Shown here: positions 42,628-51,053 of the stretch, piece after piece
Layout of the letters: every line of letters starts with the position of its first letter
Numbering within the stretch: the stretch's first letter is position 1
NCBI GenBank assembly: GCA_934446365.1
Contig: CAKSDZ010000002.1
Span: 124,001-188,000, forward strand
DNA: 64,000 bases
DNA from: an uncultured Eubacteriales bacterium
GTDB taxonomy: Bacteria > Bacillota > Clostridia > Oscillospirales > CAG-272
Direction: 5' to 3'
Made by a program: the position numbers and the translations under genes
Notes under the pieces: generated by a model
What the model saw: the letters and a program-made list of their open reading frames with translations, nothing else
Told to the model about the DNA's origin: nothing
Database searches by the model: none

Positions 42628-43820
42628 AAAAATCACTTTCCCTCTTTCTGACCGCCTGCCTCTGTATCGTCCTGCTCTGCGCCTGCACGGAACAGCCGTC
42701 ACCGCCTCCGCCGGGGACGGAAAACGCGCCCATAACCGACGCCGACAGATCCGAGGAGAGCATGGCGCAGTCATCACAAAATACAGAAACGCCGCCGGCT
42801 GTCACCCAAGCCGATACCGAGACGGAAAGCGGTGAAAAAGCGCCGGATATCATCTCCGGAGCCGAAATTTTGAGATTTCCCTATGCCGACGGCATTCTGT
42901 TTGAACAGCTCGGCGCGGCGGCGTCCTCGCAGGACACGTCCGTCATACGGATCCGAACCGAAAAAGATTTCCGCGAGTTTTTGGAAGAAGCGGCAGCTTT
43001 CATTCAGAAAATGGGCGGATACGGGTATGATTTCGATGCGTCCCGCCTGTCGTCCGCATATGACGAAGCCTTTTTCGCGGAACGCTCGCTTCTCGTCTTT
43101 CAGCTCTCCGCGGAAAGCGGCTCCATCCGTTACCGCAATCCGAATATCTCCTATGACAAAAGCACCGACACCATCGCGGTGACGGTAGAAAAATGCATTC
43201 CCGAGGCCGGCACCTGCGACATGGCCTCATGGCTCTTGCTTGTGCCTCTTGAAGCCGACATGGCTGAGGCGGAAACCGTCCGGCTTTCGGTGAGCGTGAT
43301 AAGGGAGGGCACAGATATCTCCGAACCGACAAGCATACAAAGCGATGCGGAAGGCGTCTATATCACCCGCATTTCCTATGTCGATCATAAGGAAGTATTA
43401 AACAACATCCCTTATGAAACGATATCCGCCAATACCGGTACTGCATTTTCTCTGATGCGTTTTTCCCGCTGGGAAGAGTTTTCCGCATGGAAAGAGGAAA
43501 ATCTCCTCCCACATGAAAGCGTGAAAGGATACGGGCAGGACGGTCAAGCGACGACGGCTGCCGCGGTTTTCGACGAAGCTTTCTTTGAAGAAAACGCGCT
43601 TTTTGTCCTGCTTTGGAGTGAATCAAGCGGCTCTTATTCTCATGAGTTCCGGAGCGCTACATGCGACAAGGCCGGAGAGGTCACCGTCGTGGTGCAGACC
43701 ACCCGTCCGCAGCTTCACACAGATGACATGGCCTCGTGGCTTCTGTTCCTGCCGATAAAACCGGAATATGCCGACACGGAATCGGTCAGCATTCTGATTT
43801 CGATTCAAGACACAGAATAA
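42624..43820 (+). CDS. lipoprotein with two tandem homologous domains
   Basis: A 398-residue protein with signal MKKSLSLFLTACLCIVLLCAC (lipobox LLCAC) and a Pro/Thr/Glu linker. Two related domains follow: the first contains YDEAFFAERSLLVFQL and DMASWLLLVPLEAD, the second FDEAFFEENALFVLLW and DMASWLLFLPIKPE, each with an SxSGS-type turn and a C-terminal strand pair. I do not recognise the fold. AAAGGAG lies before the ATG. It is the last gene of the rplI operon; its stop lies in the left arm of the split terminator. Confidence 0.8.
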   Translation: MKKSLSLFLTACLCIVLLCACTEQPSPPPPGTENAPITDADRSEESMAQSSQNTETPPAVTQADTETESGEKAPDIISGAEILRFPYADGILFEQLGAAASSQDTSVIRIRTEKDFREFLEEAAAFIQKMGGYGYDFDASRLSSAYDEAFFAERSLLVFQLSAESGSIRYRNPNISYDKSTDTIAVTVEKCIPEAGTCDMASWLLLVPLEADMAEAETVRLSVSVIREGTDISEPTSIQSDAEGVYITRISYVDHKEVLNNIPYETISANTGTAFSLMRFSRWEEFSAWKEENLLPHESVKGYGQDGQATTAAAVFDEAFFEENALFVLLWSESSGSYSHEFRSATCDKAGEVTVVVQTTRPQLHTDDMASWLLFLPIKPEYADTESVSILISIQDTE

Positions 43821-43835
43821 CAAAAAAGAGAGCGT
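43819..43835. terminator. left arm of a split bidirectional terminator
   Basis: AACAAAAAAGAGAGCGT, the exact complement of the 44589-44605 arm. The A-run becomes the T-tract for the opposite strand. The arms are 753 bases apart because an element lies in the loop. Confidence 0.75.
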
Positions 43836-43928
43836 CTCCGCAGTTCCCATAGGGATTTAAGTTTAATAACGGCAAAACTTGCCTTTTCAAAAGTCGAGTT
43901 TTCTTTTACGCACGCAAAACTGCTTTAA

Positions 43929-43934
43929 TATAAT
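43929..43934 (+). promoter_or_regulatory. -10 box for the element's gene
   Basis: TATAAT, with TTTACG 18 bases upstream as a weak -35. A second A/T-rich GGTAAAAT follows at about 43945. Confidence 0.4.
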
Positions 43935-43991
43935 TTGTTTTTATGGTAAAATAAACCCACCGATAAAAGGGAATTTATAGAATAGTAGGAT

Positions 43992-44432
43992 ATGAAGAAA
44001 ATGAGTAATACCTTAAGAATCATTAAGAATGTGGAAAATATAAAAGAACATAACAATGTTGCGTTAGAGTGTGATTTAATATGTGAATGCGGAAATAAAT
44101 ACTTTAAAATATATCATTCCGGAAAACAAACCAAAGGTATATTTGCCCCTTATTTAGTTAAAAGCAATCATCAAATAGTTATTGAAGGAAAATGCACATG
44201 TTGTGAAAAGAGTATTGTAATTTTTGATAGCAGCCTTGACGGAACAAAAAAATGCGAATTAAGTAAAACTCCTAAACAATTATTTAATATTTTAAACGAT
44301 ATTTACGCCTATAAAATTCATTTAATGTATAACTACTATGAAAACAATTTCAGAACAAACTTGTTTGAGGACTGTTTCATAGAAATATCCAATAGTAAAT
44401 TCAAAAAGCCACGTCGCTTGTATGAAGGATGA
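43992..44432 (+). CDS. uncharacterised zinc-ribbon-like cargo protein
   Basis: A 146-residue protein. I recognise no named family. It has two Cys pairs, CECGNKYF (near residue 34) and GKCTCCEKSIVIFD (near 72), spaced as in a small zinc ribbon, and a HSGKQTKGIFAPYLV segment between them. The C-terminus is Lys/Arg-rich. The DNA is AT-rich, unlike the neighbours. It is the only gene of the 734-base element, so it is cargo rather than a mobility enzyme as far as can be seen. Confidence 0.7.
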   Translation: MKKMSNTLRIIKNVENIKEHNNVALECDLICECGNKYFKIYHSGKQTKGIFAPYLVKSNHQIVIEGKCTCCEKSIVIFDSSLDGTKKCELSKTPKQLFNILNDIYAYKIHLMYNYYENNFRTNLFEDCFIEISNSKFKKPRRLYEG

Positions 44433-44468
44433 TAAGAATATATTAGAAAAACACTTTCAAAAGTGTAG

Positions 44469-44499
44469 CACACTATACTTAACAGAGTTAAGTCGTGTG
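44469..44499 (+). other. two-part hairpin of the element 3' module
   Basis: CACAC/GTGTG outside and ACTTAAC-AGA-GTTAAGT inside. The 6691-6720 copy keeps CACAC/GTGTG but has CTTTGC/GCAAAG inside, so both arms changed together. Confidence 0.65.
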
Positions 44500-44518
44500 T
44501 TTTTGCAAAGCAAAAAGG

Positions 44519-44550
44519 AAAAGACTAACGAAAATTTTCGTTAGTCTTTT
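44519..44550 (+). terminator. element terminator (perfect 32-base palindrome)
   Basis: AAAAGACTAACGAAAA followed by its exact complement TTTTCGTTAGTCTTTT. It is shared with 6642-6673. Confidence 0.85.
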
Positions 44551-44588
44551 ATACTATCTAAAAAATCCCTATGGGAAACGACCCTTCC

Positions 44589-44605
44589 ACGCTCTCTTTT
44601 TTGTT
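44589..44605. terminator. right arm of the split bidirectional terminator
   Basis: ACGCTCTCTTTTTTGTT, complement of 43819-43835; it overlaps the proS stop codon. Confidence 0.75.
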
Positions 44606-46325
44606 AAATCTGGTATTTCGCAAGCTCGTTTTTCACAATTTCCGCAATCTTTTCCGCAGCTTCCGCAATCGGAAATTCGCCCTTCCACGATTTGTCGCGC
44701 AGGGAAACCTCGACAACACCGCGCTCGCAGGTTTTCGGCGACACGACGGCGCGCACCGGAATGCCGAACAAATCCGCATCCGCGAACATCGCGCCGGGAC
44801 GGATATTGCGGTCGTCGTAAAGCACCTCGATTCCCGCCGACTGCAAGGCTTCATACAGACGGTCCGCCGCCGCGCTCACGACTGCGTCGTCACAGCGGAG
44901 ATTGCAGACCTCCACCTGCCACGGGGCGATGGACATCGGCCAAATGGGGCCGTAATCGTCGTGGCTTTCCTGGCAGATAGAAGCGCAAAGCCTTCCGATG
45001 CCGATGCCGTAGCAGCCCATAATCGGATTTTTCGCCTCTCCGTCCGCATCAAGATAGGTCATGCCCATCGATTTCGTATATTTGGTTCCGAGCTGGAAGA
45101 TGTTCCCGACCTCGATTCCCTTTTGAATGGTAATCACCGGTTTTCCGCAGGACGGGCATACCGCGCCCGCGTAAATCTTCGCAACATCGACATAGTTGAC
45201 GTCCCCGATATCGCGCGCGATGTTGAAGCCCGTATAGTGATAATCCGTCTCGTTCGCGCCGCAGACGAGATTGCAGGCTCCGGCAAGAGAACGGTCCCAA
45301 ACGACCGTAACCCCGTCGGGAAGTCCGAGCGCACCGATAAAGCCCGCGACGATGCCGCTTTCCTCCGTGATGACCGCCGGATGGAATTCACCCCCGAGGA
45401 AATTGCGCAGCTTGGTCTCATTGACGTCGAGATCGCCGCGGATAAAGACGATGACGTAGGAATCGTCCGCATTTTTCTGATAAACGACCGCCTTGCAAAG
45501 GCGTTTTTCGTCCGCATCGAGGAATTTTGCCAAATCATCGATGGTTTTTGCACCGGGCGTATGGATTTTGGTGAGCGGCGCGTCCTCTGCCTGTCCGTTT
45601 TTCACGATGCATTCCGCCGCCTCCATATTCGCCTTATAGCCGCACTCCGGACAAATGGCGAGCGTATCCTCTCCGATTTCGGAAAGCAGCATGAATTCAT
45701 GCGACACACTGCCGCCCATCATGCCGGAATCCGATTTGACCGCGATGACGTTTTTTGCGCCGGCACGGCGGAAAATGCGCTCATACGCCTCGTAGCAGCG
45801 CTCATAATAGGCTTCCAGATCCTCCTGCGACGTGTGGAACGAATAGGCGTCCTTCATGGTAAATTCACGCACGCGAATCAGTCCCCCGCGTGCACGCGGT
45901 TCGTCGCGGAATTTCGTCTGAATCTGATAAATCATAAACGGAAAATCCGCATAGGATTTCGCCGTATCGCGCGCGAGGTGGACGGCCGCCTCCTCGTGCG
46001 TCATGCCGAGCACCATGTTGTTGCCGCCTCTGTCCTTGAAGCGCGCCATCTCGCTGCCGATGCTCGTATACCGGCCTGACTGCTCCCACAGCGTCGCCGG
46101 CATCACCACGGGAAACAGCACCTCCTCGCCGTCGATGCGGTCCATCTCCTCACGGATGATTTTTTCGATTTTGGACGTGATCCGTTTTGCCGGCGTAAAC
46201 AGAGAATAAATCCCGTTTCCCACGTATTTCATATAGCCACCGCGCATCATGAGCGCATGACTTGCAATCACACAGTCTTTCGGCGCTTCCTTGAAGCGTT
46301 CGCCGAGCATTTTGGCAACTTTCAT
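44604..46325 (-). CDS. proS: Prolyl-tRNA synthetase (bacterial type)
   Basis: A 573-residue class II synthetase. Motif 1 is around GEEVLFPVVMPATLWEQSGR, motif 2 TKFRDEPRARGGLIRVREF near residue 140, and motif 3 GCYGIGIGRL near 450. A YbaK-type editing insertion (about 225-395) lies between motifs 2 and 3, as in bacterial enzymes. The anticodon-binding domain ends the protein. CGGAGGA lies before the ATG. It is monocistronic, with a perfect promoter. Confidence 0.97.
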   Translation of the reverse strand: MKVAKMLGERFKEAPKDCVIASHALMMRGGYMKYVGNGIYSLFTPAKRITSKIEKIIREEMDRIDGEEVLFPVVMPATLWEQSGRYTSIGSEMARFKDRGGNNMVLGMTHEEAAVHLARDTAKSYADFPFMIYQIQTKFRDEPRARGGLIRVREFTMKDAYSFHTSQEDLEAYYERCYEAYERIFRRAGAKNVIAVKSDSGMMGGSVSHEFMLLSEIGEDTLAICPECGYKANMEAAECIVKNGQAEDAPLTKIHTPGAKTIDDLAKFLDADEKRLCKAVVYQKNADDSYVIVFIRGDLDVNETKLRNFLGGEFHPAVITEESGIVAGFIGALGLPDGVTVVWDRSLAGACNLVCGANETDYHYTGFNIARDIGDVNYVDVAKIYAGAVCPSCGKPVITIQKGIEVGNIFQLGTKYTKSMGMTYLDADGEAKNPIMGCYGIGIGRLCASICQESHDDYGPIWPMSIAPWQVEVCNLRCDDAVVSAAADRLYEALQSAGIEVLYDDRNIRPGAMFADADLFGIPVRAVVSPKTCERGVVEVSLRDKSWKGEFPIAEAAEKIAEIVKNELAKYQI

Positions 46326-46387
46326 TGATTCCTCCGATGTTTTTCATTTCTTAACAAAATTCAGTTTTTACGCTTATATATAATAGG

Positions 46388-46416
46388 ATTATATCATTGT
46401 ACGAAATCGATGTCAA
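46388..46416 (-). promoter_or_regulatory. proS promoter
   Basis: On the minus strand there is a perfect TTGACA (46411-46416), 17 bases and a perfect TATAAT (46388-46393). Confidence 0.88.
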
Positions 46417-46448
46417 GCGGATAAAAAGAAATCCGGCAAGGATTTGCC

Positions 46449-46487
46449 AAAAAAGCCTCCCGCTGCTCTGCGGGAGGCTTTCATTTT
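46449..46487 (-). terminator. terminator after the 545-residue membrane protein
   Basis: On the minus strand AAAGCCTCCCGC, six-base loop, GCGGGAGGCTTTTTT. Confidence 0.9.
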
Positions 46488-46503
46488 ATCGACAGATGTT
46501 GAT

Positions 46504-48141
46504 TTAAAAAAGGTTTTGGCTGAACACCAAAATATAATAGTCTCCCGACTGAAAGGTGGAAAGCAGCGCCTGATAAGCAAGCATCTCTTTATAAATATCG
46601 GTCGTCTTGAGCGTCGCATATTCGCTCTCCGTGAGCATCAGGAAATAGGTTTCCTGCCCTTCTTGGTCCTTATACCAATTCTCCGACGACTGATAGCGGT
46701 TGGGAGAAATGCCGGAGGCGCTCAGGTTGATATTTCTGACCTTGACCTTGCTGTCCGAAAGGAGCGTCGCGCGTCCCGCATTCCAAAAGGTGGCGTAGCC
46801 ATACGTCAAGTCGCGCGCTTCAAGCTCTTCCAACGTCATATAGATCGAATCATCCCTGCCGTAGTCCGCCGGTATGGAAACGACCGTTTTGACATTGATG
46901 AGGGAAAAAGCGAGGATTACCGCCATGATAAGCCCGCCTATCCGCTTGCCGACGATTTCATTTTCACAAATCAGCCATTTGATGCACAGAAACGTCACGA
47001 CAGCGGAGCTGCCGACAAAGGGCGTCAGACGCCATGCCGCAACGGAAAGCATTCCGCAGATATAGCCGAACAGGATCACGCCCGTCAAAAGAACATGGGC
47101 AAGCAGCGCGATTTTCGTGTACCGATCGCGGATTTTATGATACCGAAACAGAAGAATGCACGGACACACGAGCATGAGAAGCGCGCCGGCAAGCCTTATC
47201 ATCGTCAAAACGGAGGCAAAGGAGAACAGTGCCGCCGGTGTCTCAATGCCGAGAAGCGAGAAATAATGCTCGAAAAATTTGCCCGCATTTTCATGCCAAG
47301 TGGAAAGCGACGACCACAGAGAATAGGAATTTTCATAGTATGCGTCAATCTTGCCGGACTGTGTGATGACCGCCAGAACGGCAAGTCCCATAAGAGAGCC
47401 CAGAATCACGATAACGGCGATGATATATTTTCTTCCGTTATTCCATGAAATGAGCGGGGTTTCCTTGTCAAAAAAGGCATAAAGCGCAAGTGCGCCGAGC
47501 GCCGGCACGACCGTTATCGCCAGCACCTGAAAGCTGTCCGTACCGCACCCAAGGCAGACGGCAAACAGAAGCGCCGACCAAATGATGAGCCGCGCCCGCT
47601 TCCCCTTCTCCCACGGACTGTCGAGAACCCGGAAAATCAGTCCGAGCAGGAGAAAAACAAGCAGAATGCCGAGGCTGTAATAGATCGTGTGCTCCCACAT
47701 GATCTCGCGCAGCTTTTCCGAGCCGGACAAAATAAGCACGGTGGAAAACACGGCCGCGGCCGTCCACTTCCAGCCCCATTTCATGGAACGGAAGAAAAAC
47801 GCCAGCACCGCGCAGAAAAGAACGGCAAATACCGACATGCTGAGAATCTGTGCCGGCATCGAAAGTCCAAAGACCGCGACCGCGGGCACCATCCATATAA
47901 AGGAGCCGAACGGCAGAATCGCCGCGTAATAAAAATCCTCGGCCAAAATCTTTCCGGATTCCAGCGCCGCATTTGCCCACAGAATCGAATCCGTGCAGTC
48001 GGAATGGAAATACCCCTCGGAGGGTCCGATGATATAGTAGAGAATCACGCCGAGCGACAGGAGAAAGAGCGGCAGGGCGACGAGAAGATCCGTCAGCCAC
48101 CGCTTCTCCCGAAATTTTTGAAAATATGCCGCAAGCTTCAT
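46504..48141 (-). CDS. polytopic membrane protein, possible GT-C-type glycosyltransferase
   Basis: A 545-residue protein with about ten to twelve hydrophobic segments. A loop HSDCTDSILWANAALESGK after the first membrane segment carries acidic residues where GT-C enzymes have their catalytic Asp. The C-terminal 130 residues are soluble and would be outside. I cannot name the family. AAAGGGA lies five bases before ATG 48141. It is downstream of an FAD oxidoreductase and a GtrA protein, which suggests work on lipid-linked sugars. Confidence 0.7.
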   Translation of the reverse strand: MKLAAYFQKFREKRWLTDLLVALPLFLLSLGVILYYIIGPSEGYFHSDCTDSILWANAALESGKILAEDFYYAAILPFGSFIWMVPAVAVFGLSMPAQILSMSVFAVLFCAVLAFFFRSMKWGWKWTAAAVFSTVLILSGSEKLREIMWEHTIYYSLGILLVFLLLGLIFRVLDSPWEKGKRARLIIWSALLFAVCLGCGTDSFQVLAITVVPALGALALYAFFDKETPLISWNNGRKYIIAVIVILGSLMGLAVLAVITQSGKIDAYYENSYSLWSSLSTWHENAGKFFEHYFSLLGIETPAALFSFASVLTMIRLAGALLMLVCPCILLFRYHKIRDRYTKIALLAHVLLTGVILFGYICGMLSVAAWRLTPFVGSSAVVTFLCIKWLICENEIVGKRIGGLIMAVILAFSLINVKTVVSIPADYGRDDSIYMTLEELEARDLTYGYATFWNAGRATLLSDSKVKVRNINLSASGISPNRYQSSENWYKDQEGQETYFLMLTESEYATLKTTDIYKEMLAYQALLSTFQSGDYYILVFSQNLF

Positions 48142-48168
48142 ATCGATCCCTTTCATACGAAAATCCCG

Positions 48169-49743
48169 TTAAGAATCTTCATTCGCCGATTTTTCTTCAT
48201 GATATTCCTTCTCCGTATTCACGTTCCAAACCGGCTCCTTGTCATGCGAGCCGGATGCGACGGCACGCACGGCTTCCATCGCCGTCAGCATCGAATGATC
48301 CATGTTGTTATAGCGGTGCTGGCCGTTTCTGCCGATGCACCACAGATTGTCGATTCCGTCGAGATAAGCGCGGACCGTATCAAACTGCTCGTAGGTGCCG
48401 AAATACGCCGGATATGCCTTTTTGATTTTGATGCGAACGCTGTCGAGCACGTCCGCAGGGTCGATGACGCCGATTTTGGCAAGCTCCTCCGTGGCAAAGC
48501 GGATGAAATCCTCATCGGACATGCTCCAAAGCTCGTCCCCCTCGTTGCAGAAATATTCAAGCCCGATCCAAACGGTATGCTCAAAATCCTTCACCATATA
48601 AGGCGACCAGTTATTGAAAATTTGAAGCCTGCCGAGCTTCACATCCCGTTCCTGCACATAAATCCAGCAGTCCGGCACGATATTTCCGACCGTTTTCATT
48701 TTCGTCTGGTTTTGAATCTTCAATTTGTCCACAAGCAGACCGACCGTGATAAAATCGCGGTACGGCAGAGCCGAGGCGATGTCATGAACCTCCCTTGGCA
48801 CGACCTCTCCCATCCCTTCGATGAGGTCTTTCACCGGCATCGAGGAAAAATAGACGTCGGCCGTCATGCGTTCCCTCGCGCCGCCGCGGTCTGCGACAAT
48901 GCCGGAAATGTGATGTCCGTCCGTTTCGATTGTCTCCACCCGGCAGTTCCGGATGATCTCGCCGCCCATCTCTTCCACGCGGGAGGCCAGCGTCTCCCAA
49001 AGCTGTCCCGGTCCCTTTTTCGGATACAGATACTGCTCGATGAGTGAGGTTTCCACATGATTTTTGTCTTTCTTGAACGGCTTCGAGAGAAACGCCCACA
49101 CGGCACGCATGAGGGAAAGCCCCTTGACGCGTTGTGCGCCCCAGTCCGCGGAGATATCCGCGGGATTGCGTCCCCAAACCTTTTCCGTGTAATCCTCAAA
49201 AAACATCTCATAGAGCGGCGCGCCGAAGCGGTTGATATAAAAGTTTTTGAGCGAATCCTCTTTTTTCTTGAATATACACGACCACACGTAGCCGAAGCCC
49301 GCCTTCATCGTGCGGGCAAAGCCCATATTTTTCAGCGTTTCTCCTTTGAGAGAAATCGGATAGTCGAAAAATTTCTGCAAAAAATAGATTCTCGACACAC
49401 GGCCGCGCAGCAGCATGACCTCGTCTTCCTTTTCCGGATCCGGTCCCGTTTTGGCAATCGGCTTTTCTCTTTCCAAGAGAATATCGTCGATGGACGGCGC
49501 GCCTTGAAGCGGCATCAGCTCCTGCCAAAGCGCATTGACCTCGCGGCTTTTGGAGAAAAAGCGGTGACCGCCGATGTCGATGCGGTTCCCGTGATATTCG
49601 ACGGTTCTCGAAATACCGCCTATGATGTCGCTTTCCTCGACAATGACAGGCTTTATATCCGTCGTTTTCAAAAGCTCATATGCCGCGGTAAGTCCCGCAG
49701 GTCCCGCTCCGATAATCAATGCGGTTTTCGGTGTTTCGTTCAT
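48169..49743 (-). CDS. FAD-dependent oxidoreductase (UDP-galactopyranose mutase/amine-oxidase-like)
   Basis: A 524-residue flavoprotein: the dinucleotide motif IIGAGPAGLTAAYEL at the start, EESDIIGGISRTVEYHG and IDIGGHRFFSK, and a C-terminal FAD block GRNGQHRYNNMDHSMLTAMEA. The IGGHRFF pattern is that of UDP-galactopyranose-mutase-related proteins found in polysaccharide loci. The substrate is unknown. AAAGGATAA lies before the ATG. It lies between GtrA and the polytopic protein with short gaps, so they probably form one unit. Confidence 0.82.
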   Translation of the reverse strand: MNETPKTALIIGAGPAGLTAAYELLKTTDIKPVIVEESDIIGGISRTVEYHGNRIDIGGHRFFSKSREVNALWQELMPLQGAPSIDDILLEREKPIAKTGPDPEKEDEVMLLRGRVSRIYFLQKFFDYPISLKGETLKNMGFARTMKAGFGYVWSCIFKKKEDSLKNFYINRFGAPLYEMFFEDYTEKVWGRNPADISADWGAQRVKGLSLMRAVWAFLSKPFKKDKNHVETSLIEQYLYPKKGPGQLWETLASRVEEMGGEIIRNCRVETIETDGHHISGIVADRGGARERMTADVYFSSMPVKDLIEGMGEVVPREVHDIASALPYRDFITVGLLVDKLKIQNQTKMKTVGNIVPDCWIYVQERDVKLGRLQIFNNWSPYMVKDFEHTVWIGLEYFCNEGDELWSMSDEDFIRFATEELAKIGVIDPADVLDSVRIKIKKAYPAYFGTYEQFDTVRAYLDGIDNLWCIGRNGQHRYNNMDHSMLTAMEAVRAVASGSHDKEPVWNVNTEKEYHEEKSANEDS

Positions 49744-49776
49744 ATCCGTTATCCTTTCCTTTTCATGTAAAATCCT

Positions 49777-50211
49777 TTACCTGCCGCGGTAAACAAAGAG
49801 CTTGCGTCCTACATAGTTCCATATCAGCACGATGCCTTTGACAACACAGGAGAGCAGCAGGTACCACAGGCCATGGTCCCCGATGAAGCGCGTGCCGAGA
49901 AGCGTCAAAAGCTCCGTGATGCCGAAGCCGACGACACCGACGGCGACATAGATGAAAAATGCTCCCGCGGTTTTTCCGCGCGCACGCTGCTCCTCGCTTT
50001 TGAAAACAAATATATTGGACAAAATAAAATTGACAATCAAACCGGCGATAAATCCGACGGCAACGGAAATCGCAACATAGGTCTTATCATCCTTTCCGGC
50101 GGAAAAAACATGATACAGCATCAGATAATTCACCGCCATATCCACGACGGCAGCCACACCGCCCACCACGGCATAGCGCAGAAATTCAAACAAGGTATCT
50201 CTTTTTTTCAT
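49777..50211 (-). CDS. GtrA-family membrane protein
   Basis: A 144-residue protein with four membrane segments: FLRYAVVGGVAAVVDMAVNY, GFIAGLIVNFILSNIFVF with the family Asn/Phe pattern, and a C-terminal WNYVGRKLFVY. GtrA-like proteins flip or help flip polyprenyl-linked sugars. GGGGGAT lies before ATG 50211; the longer open frame lacks a ribosome site. It is first in the GtrA, FAD oxidoreductase, membrane-protein group. Confidence 0.9.
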   Translation of the reverse strand: MKKRDTLFEFLRYAVVGGVAAVVDMAVNYLMLYHVFSAGKDDKTYVAISVAVGFIAGLIVNFILSNIFVFKSEEQRARGKTAGAFFIYVAVGVVGFGITELLTLLGTRFIGDHGLWYLLLSCVVKGIVLIWNYVGRKLFVYRGR

Positions 50212-50391
50212 GTATCCCCCATAAAGCATCGAAATCGAACGGCAAAAGCACAGGTGCGGACAGAAATGCCGCTTATTTTCCTGCGAGCCGATTATATCTC
50301 TTGACCTGCCGGTCGTCCTCCGTCAAGCGCCATGCAAAGCCGATAAGGAAAACGGCTCGCTCTATTCCCCACGCAAAAACCAAACGGGCAC

Positions 50392-50841
50392 TTATCCGTT
50401 TTTCTCCATAACAAAATTGACAAGAAGAATGCCGCGCCGTTCAACCCGCTGCTCTCTGACAACCTGATAGCCGCGCTTTTCAAAAAAAGGTCTTGCCGTA
50501 ACAGAAGCGTGTGTGATGACCTTTCCCGGAACCGCCTGCTCCAATTCATCGCAAAGGACAGTGGCGACGCCTTGCCTCTGATAATCCTTATGGACATACA
50601 GCCGGTCGAGATAGCCCGTTTTATCGATATCCCCAAAGCCTATGACGGTTTTATCCGTTTCCGCGACAAAGCAAAAATGCTCCGAAAACGAACGGCTCCA
50701 TTTTTCCGGCTCCATATCGTCCGGCGCCCACGCATTCACCTGCTCGCTTGTATAATCCTTTATATTGACGGCATGAACCGTGTCGTAAAACAACCCGTAA
50801 AGTTTCCTGCAATCTTCCGGACGGTATTTTCTGATGATCAT
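50392..50841 (-). CDS. GNAT-family N-acetyltransferase
   Basis: A 149-residue protein with the acetyl-CoA loop LYVHKDYQRQGVATVLCDEL near residue 80 and the final strands ASVTARPFFEKRGYQVV. It acetylates an amine on an unknown substrate. It stands alone. The 180 bases after it (50212-50391) hold no gene that I can see. Confidence 0.88.
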   Translation of the reverse strand: MIIRKYRPEDCRKLYGLFYDTVHAVNIKDYTSEQVNAWAPDDMEPEKWSRSFSEHFCFVAETDKTVIGFGDIDKTGYLDRLYVHKDYQRQGVATVLCDELEQAVPGKVITHASVTARPFFEKRGYQVVREQRVERRGILLVNFVMEKNG

Positions 50842-50937
50842 GCGCCAAACATCTCTCTTTTCAAAGAAGGATATCGGTATTTAGTCGTATCAAATACATT
50901 CTTTTCGCAGCTTCATATTAACGCTTTCACCAAATTT

Positions 50938-50966
50938 ATTATATTATATAATTTGTTTTATTTCAA
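50938..50966 (-). promoter_or_regulatory. promoter of the GNAT gene
   Basis: On the minus strand there is TTGAAA (50961-50966), 17 bases and TATAAT (50938-50943). Confidence 0.65.
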
Positions 50967-51004
50967 GATAAGAAAGGCAAAAGAAAGAAAATTCTTCCGA
51001 AAAA

Positions 51005-51043
51005 TAAAAAGCACCCGGTGAGATGGGCGCTTTTCGTTTTTTA
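51005..51043 (-). terminator. rpsT terminator
   Basis: On the minus strand AAAAGCGCCC, short loop, GGGTGCTTTTTATTTT. Confidence 0.85.
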
Positions 51044-51053
51044 TCGGATAAGA

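Larger units (their letters stand above)
43844..44577 (+). mobile_element. 734-base AT-rich element with 15-base terminal inverted repeats
   Basis: The ends TTCCCATAGGGATTT (43844-43858) and AAATCCCTATGGGAA (44563-44577) are exact inverted copies. Inside are a promoter-like TATAAT, one 146-codon AT-rich gene, a two-part hairpin and a perfect-palindrome terminator. There is no transposase or integrase. It lies in the loop of a terminator whose 17-base arms are still perfect outside it. No target-site duplication is visible. A related 3' end occurs at 6615-6720. Confidence 0.75.

Noticed and set aside
44469..44577. Integron attC site at the element 3' end
   Set aside because: The GACTAAC/GTTAGTC stem does not match the RYYYAAC/GTTRRRY core and no tyrosine integrase is present; it works better as a terminator.
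44571..46079. A 502-codon plus-strand open frame antisense to proS
   Set aside because: It lacks a recognisable domain and ribosome site; proS occupies the minus strand.
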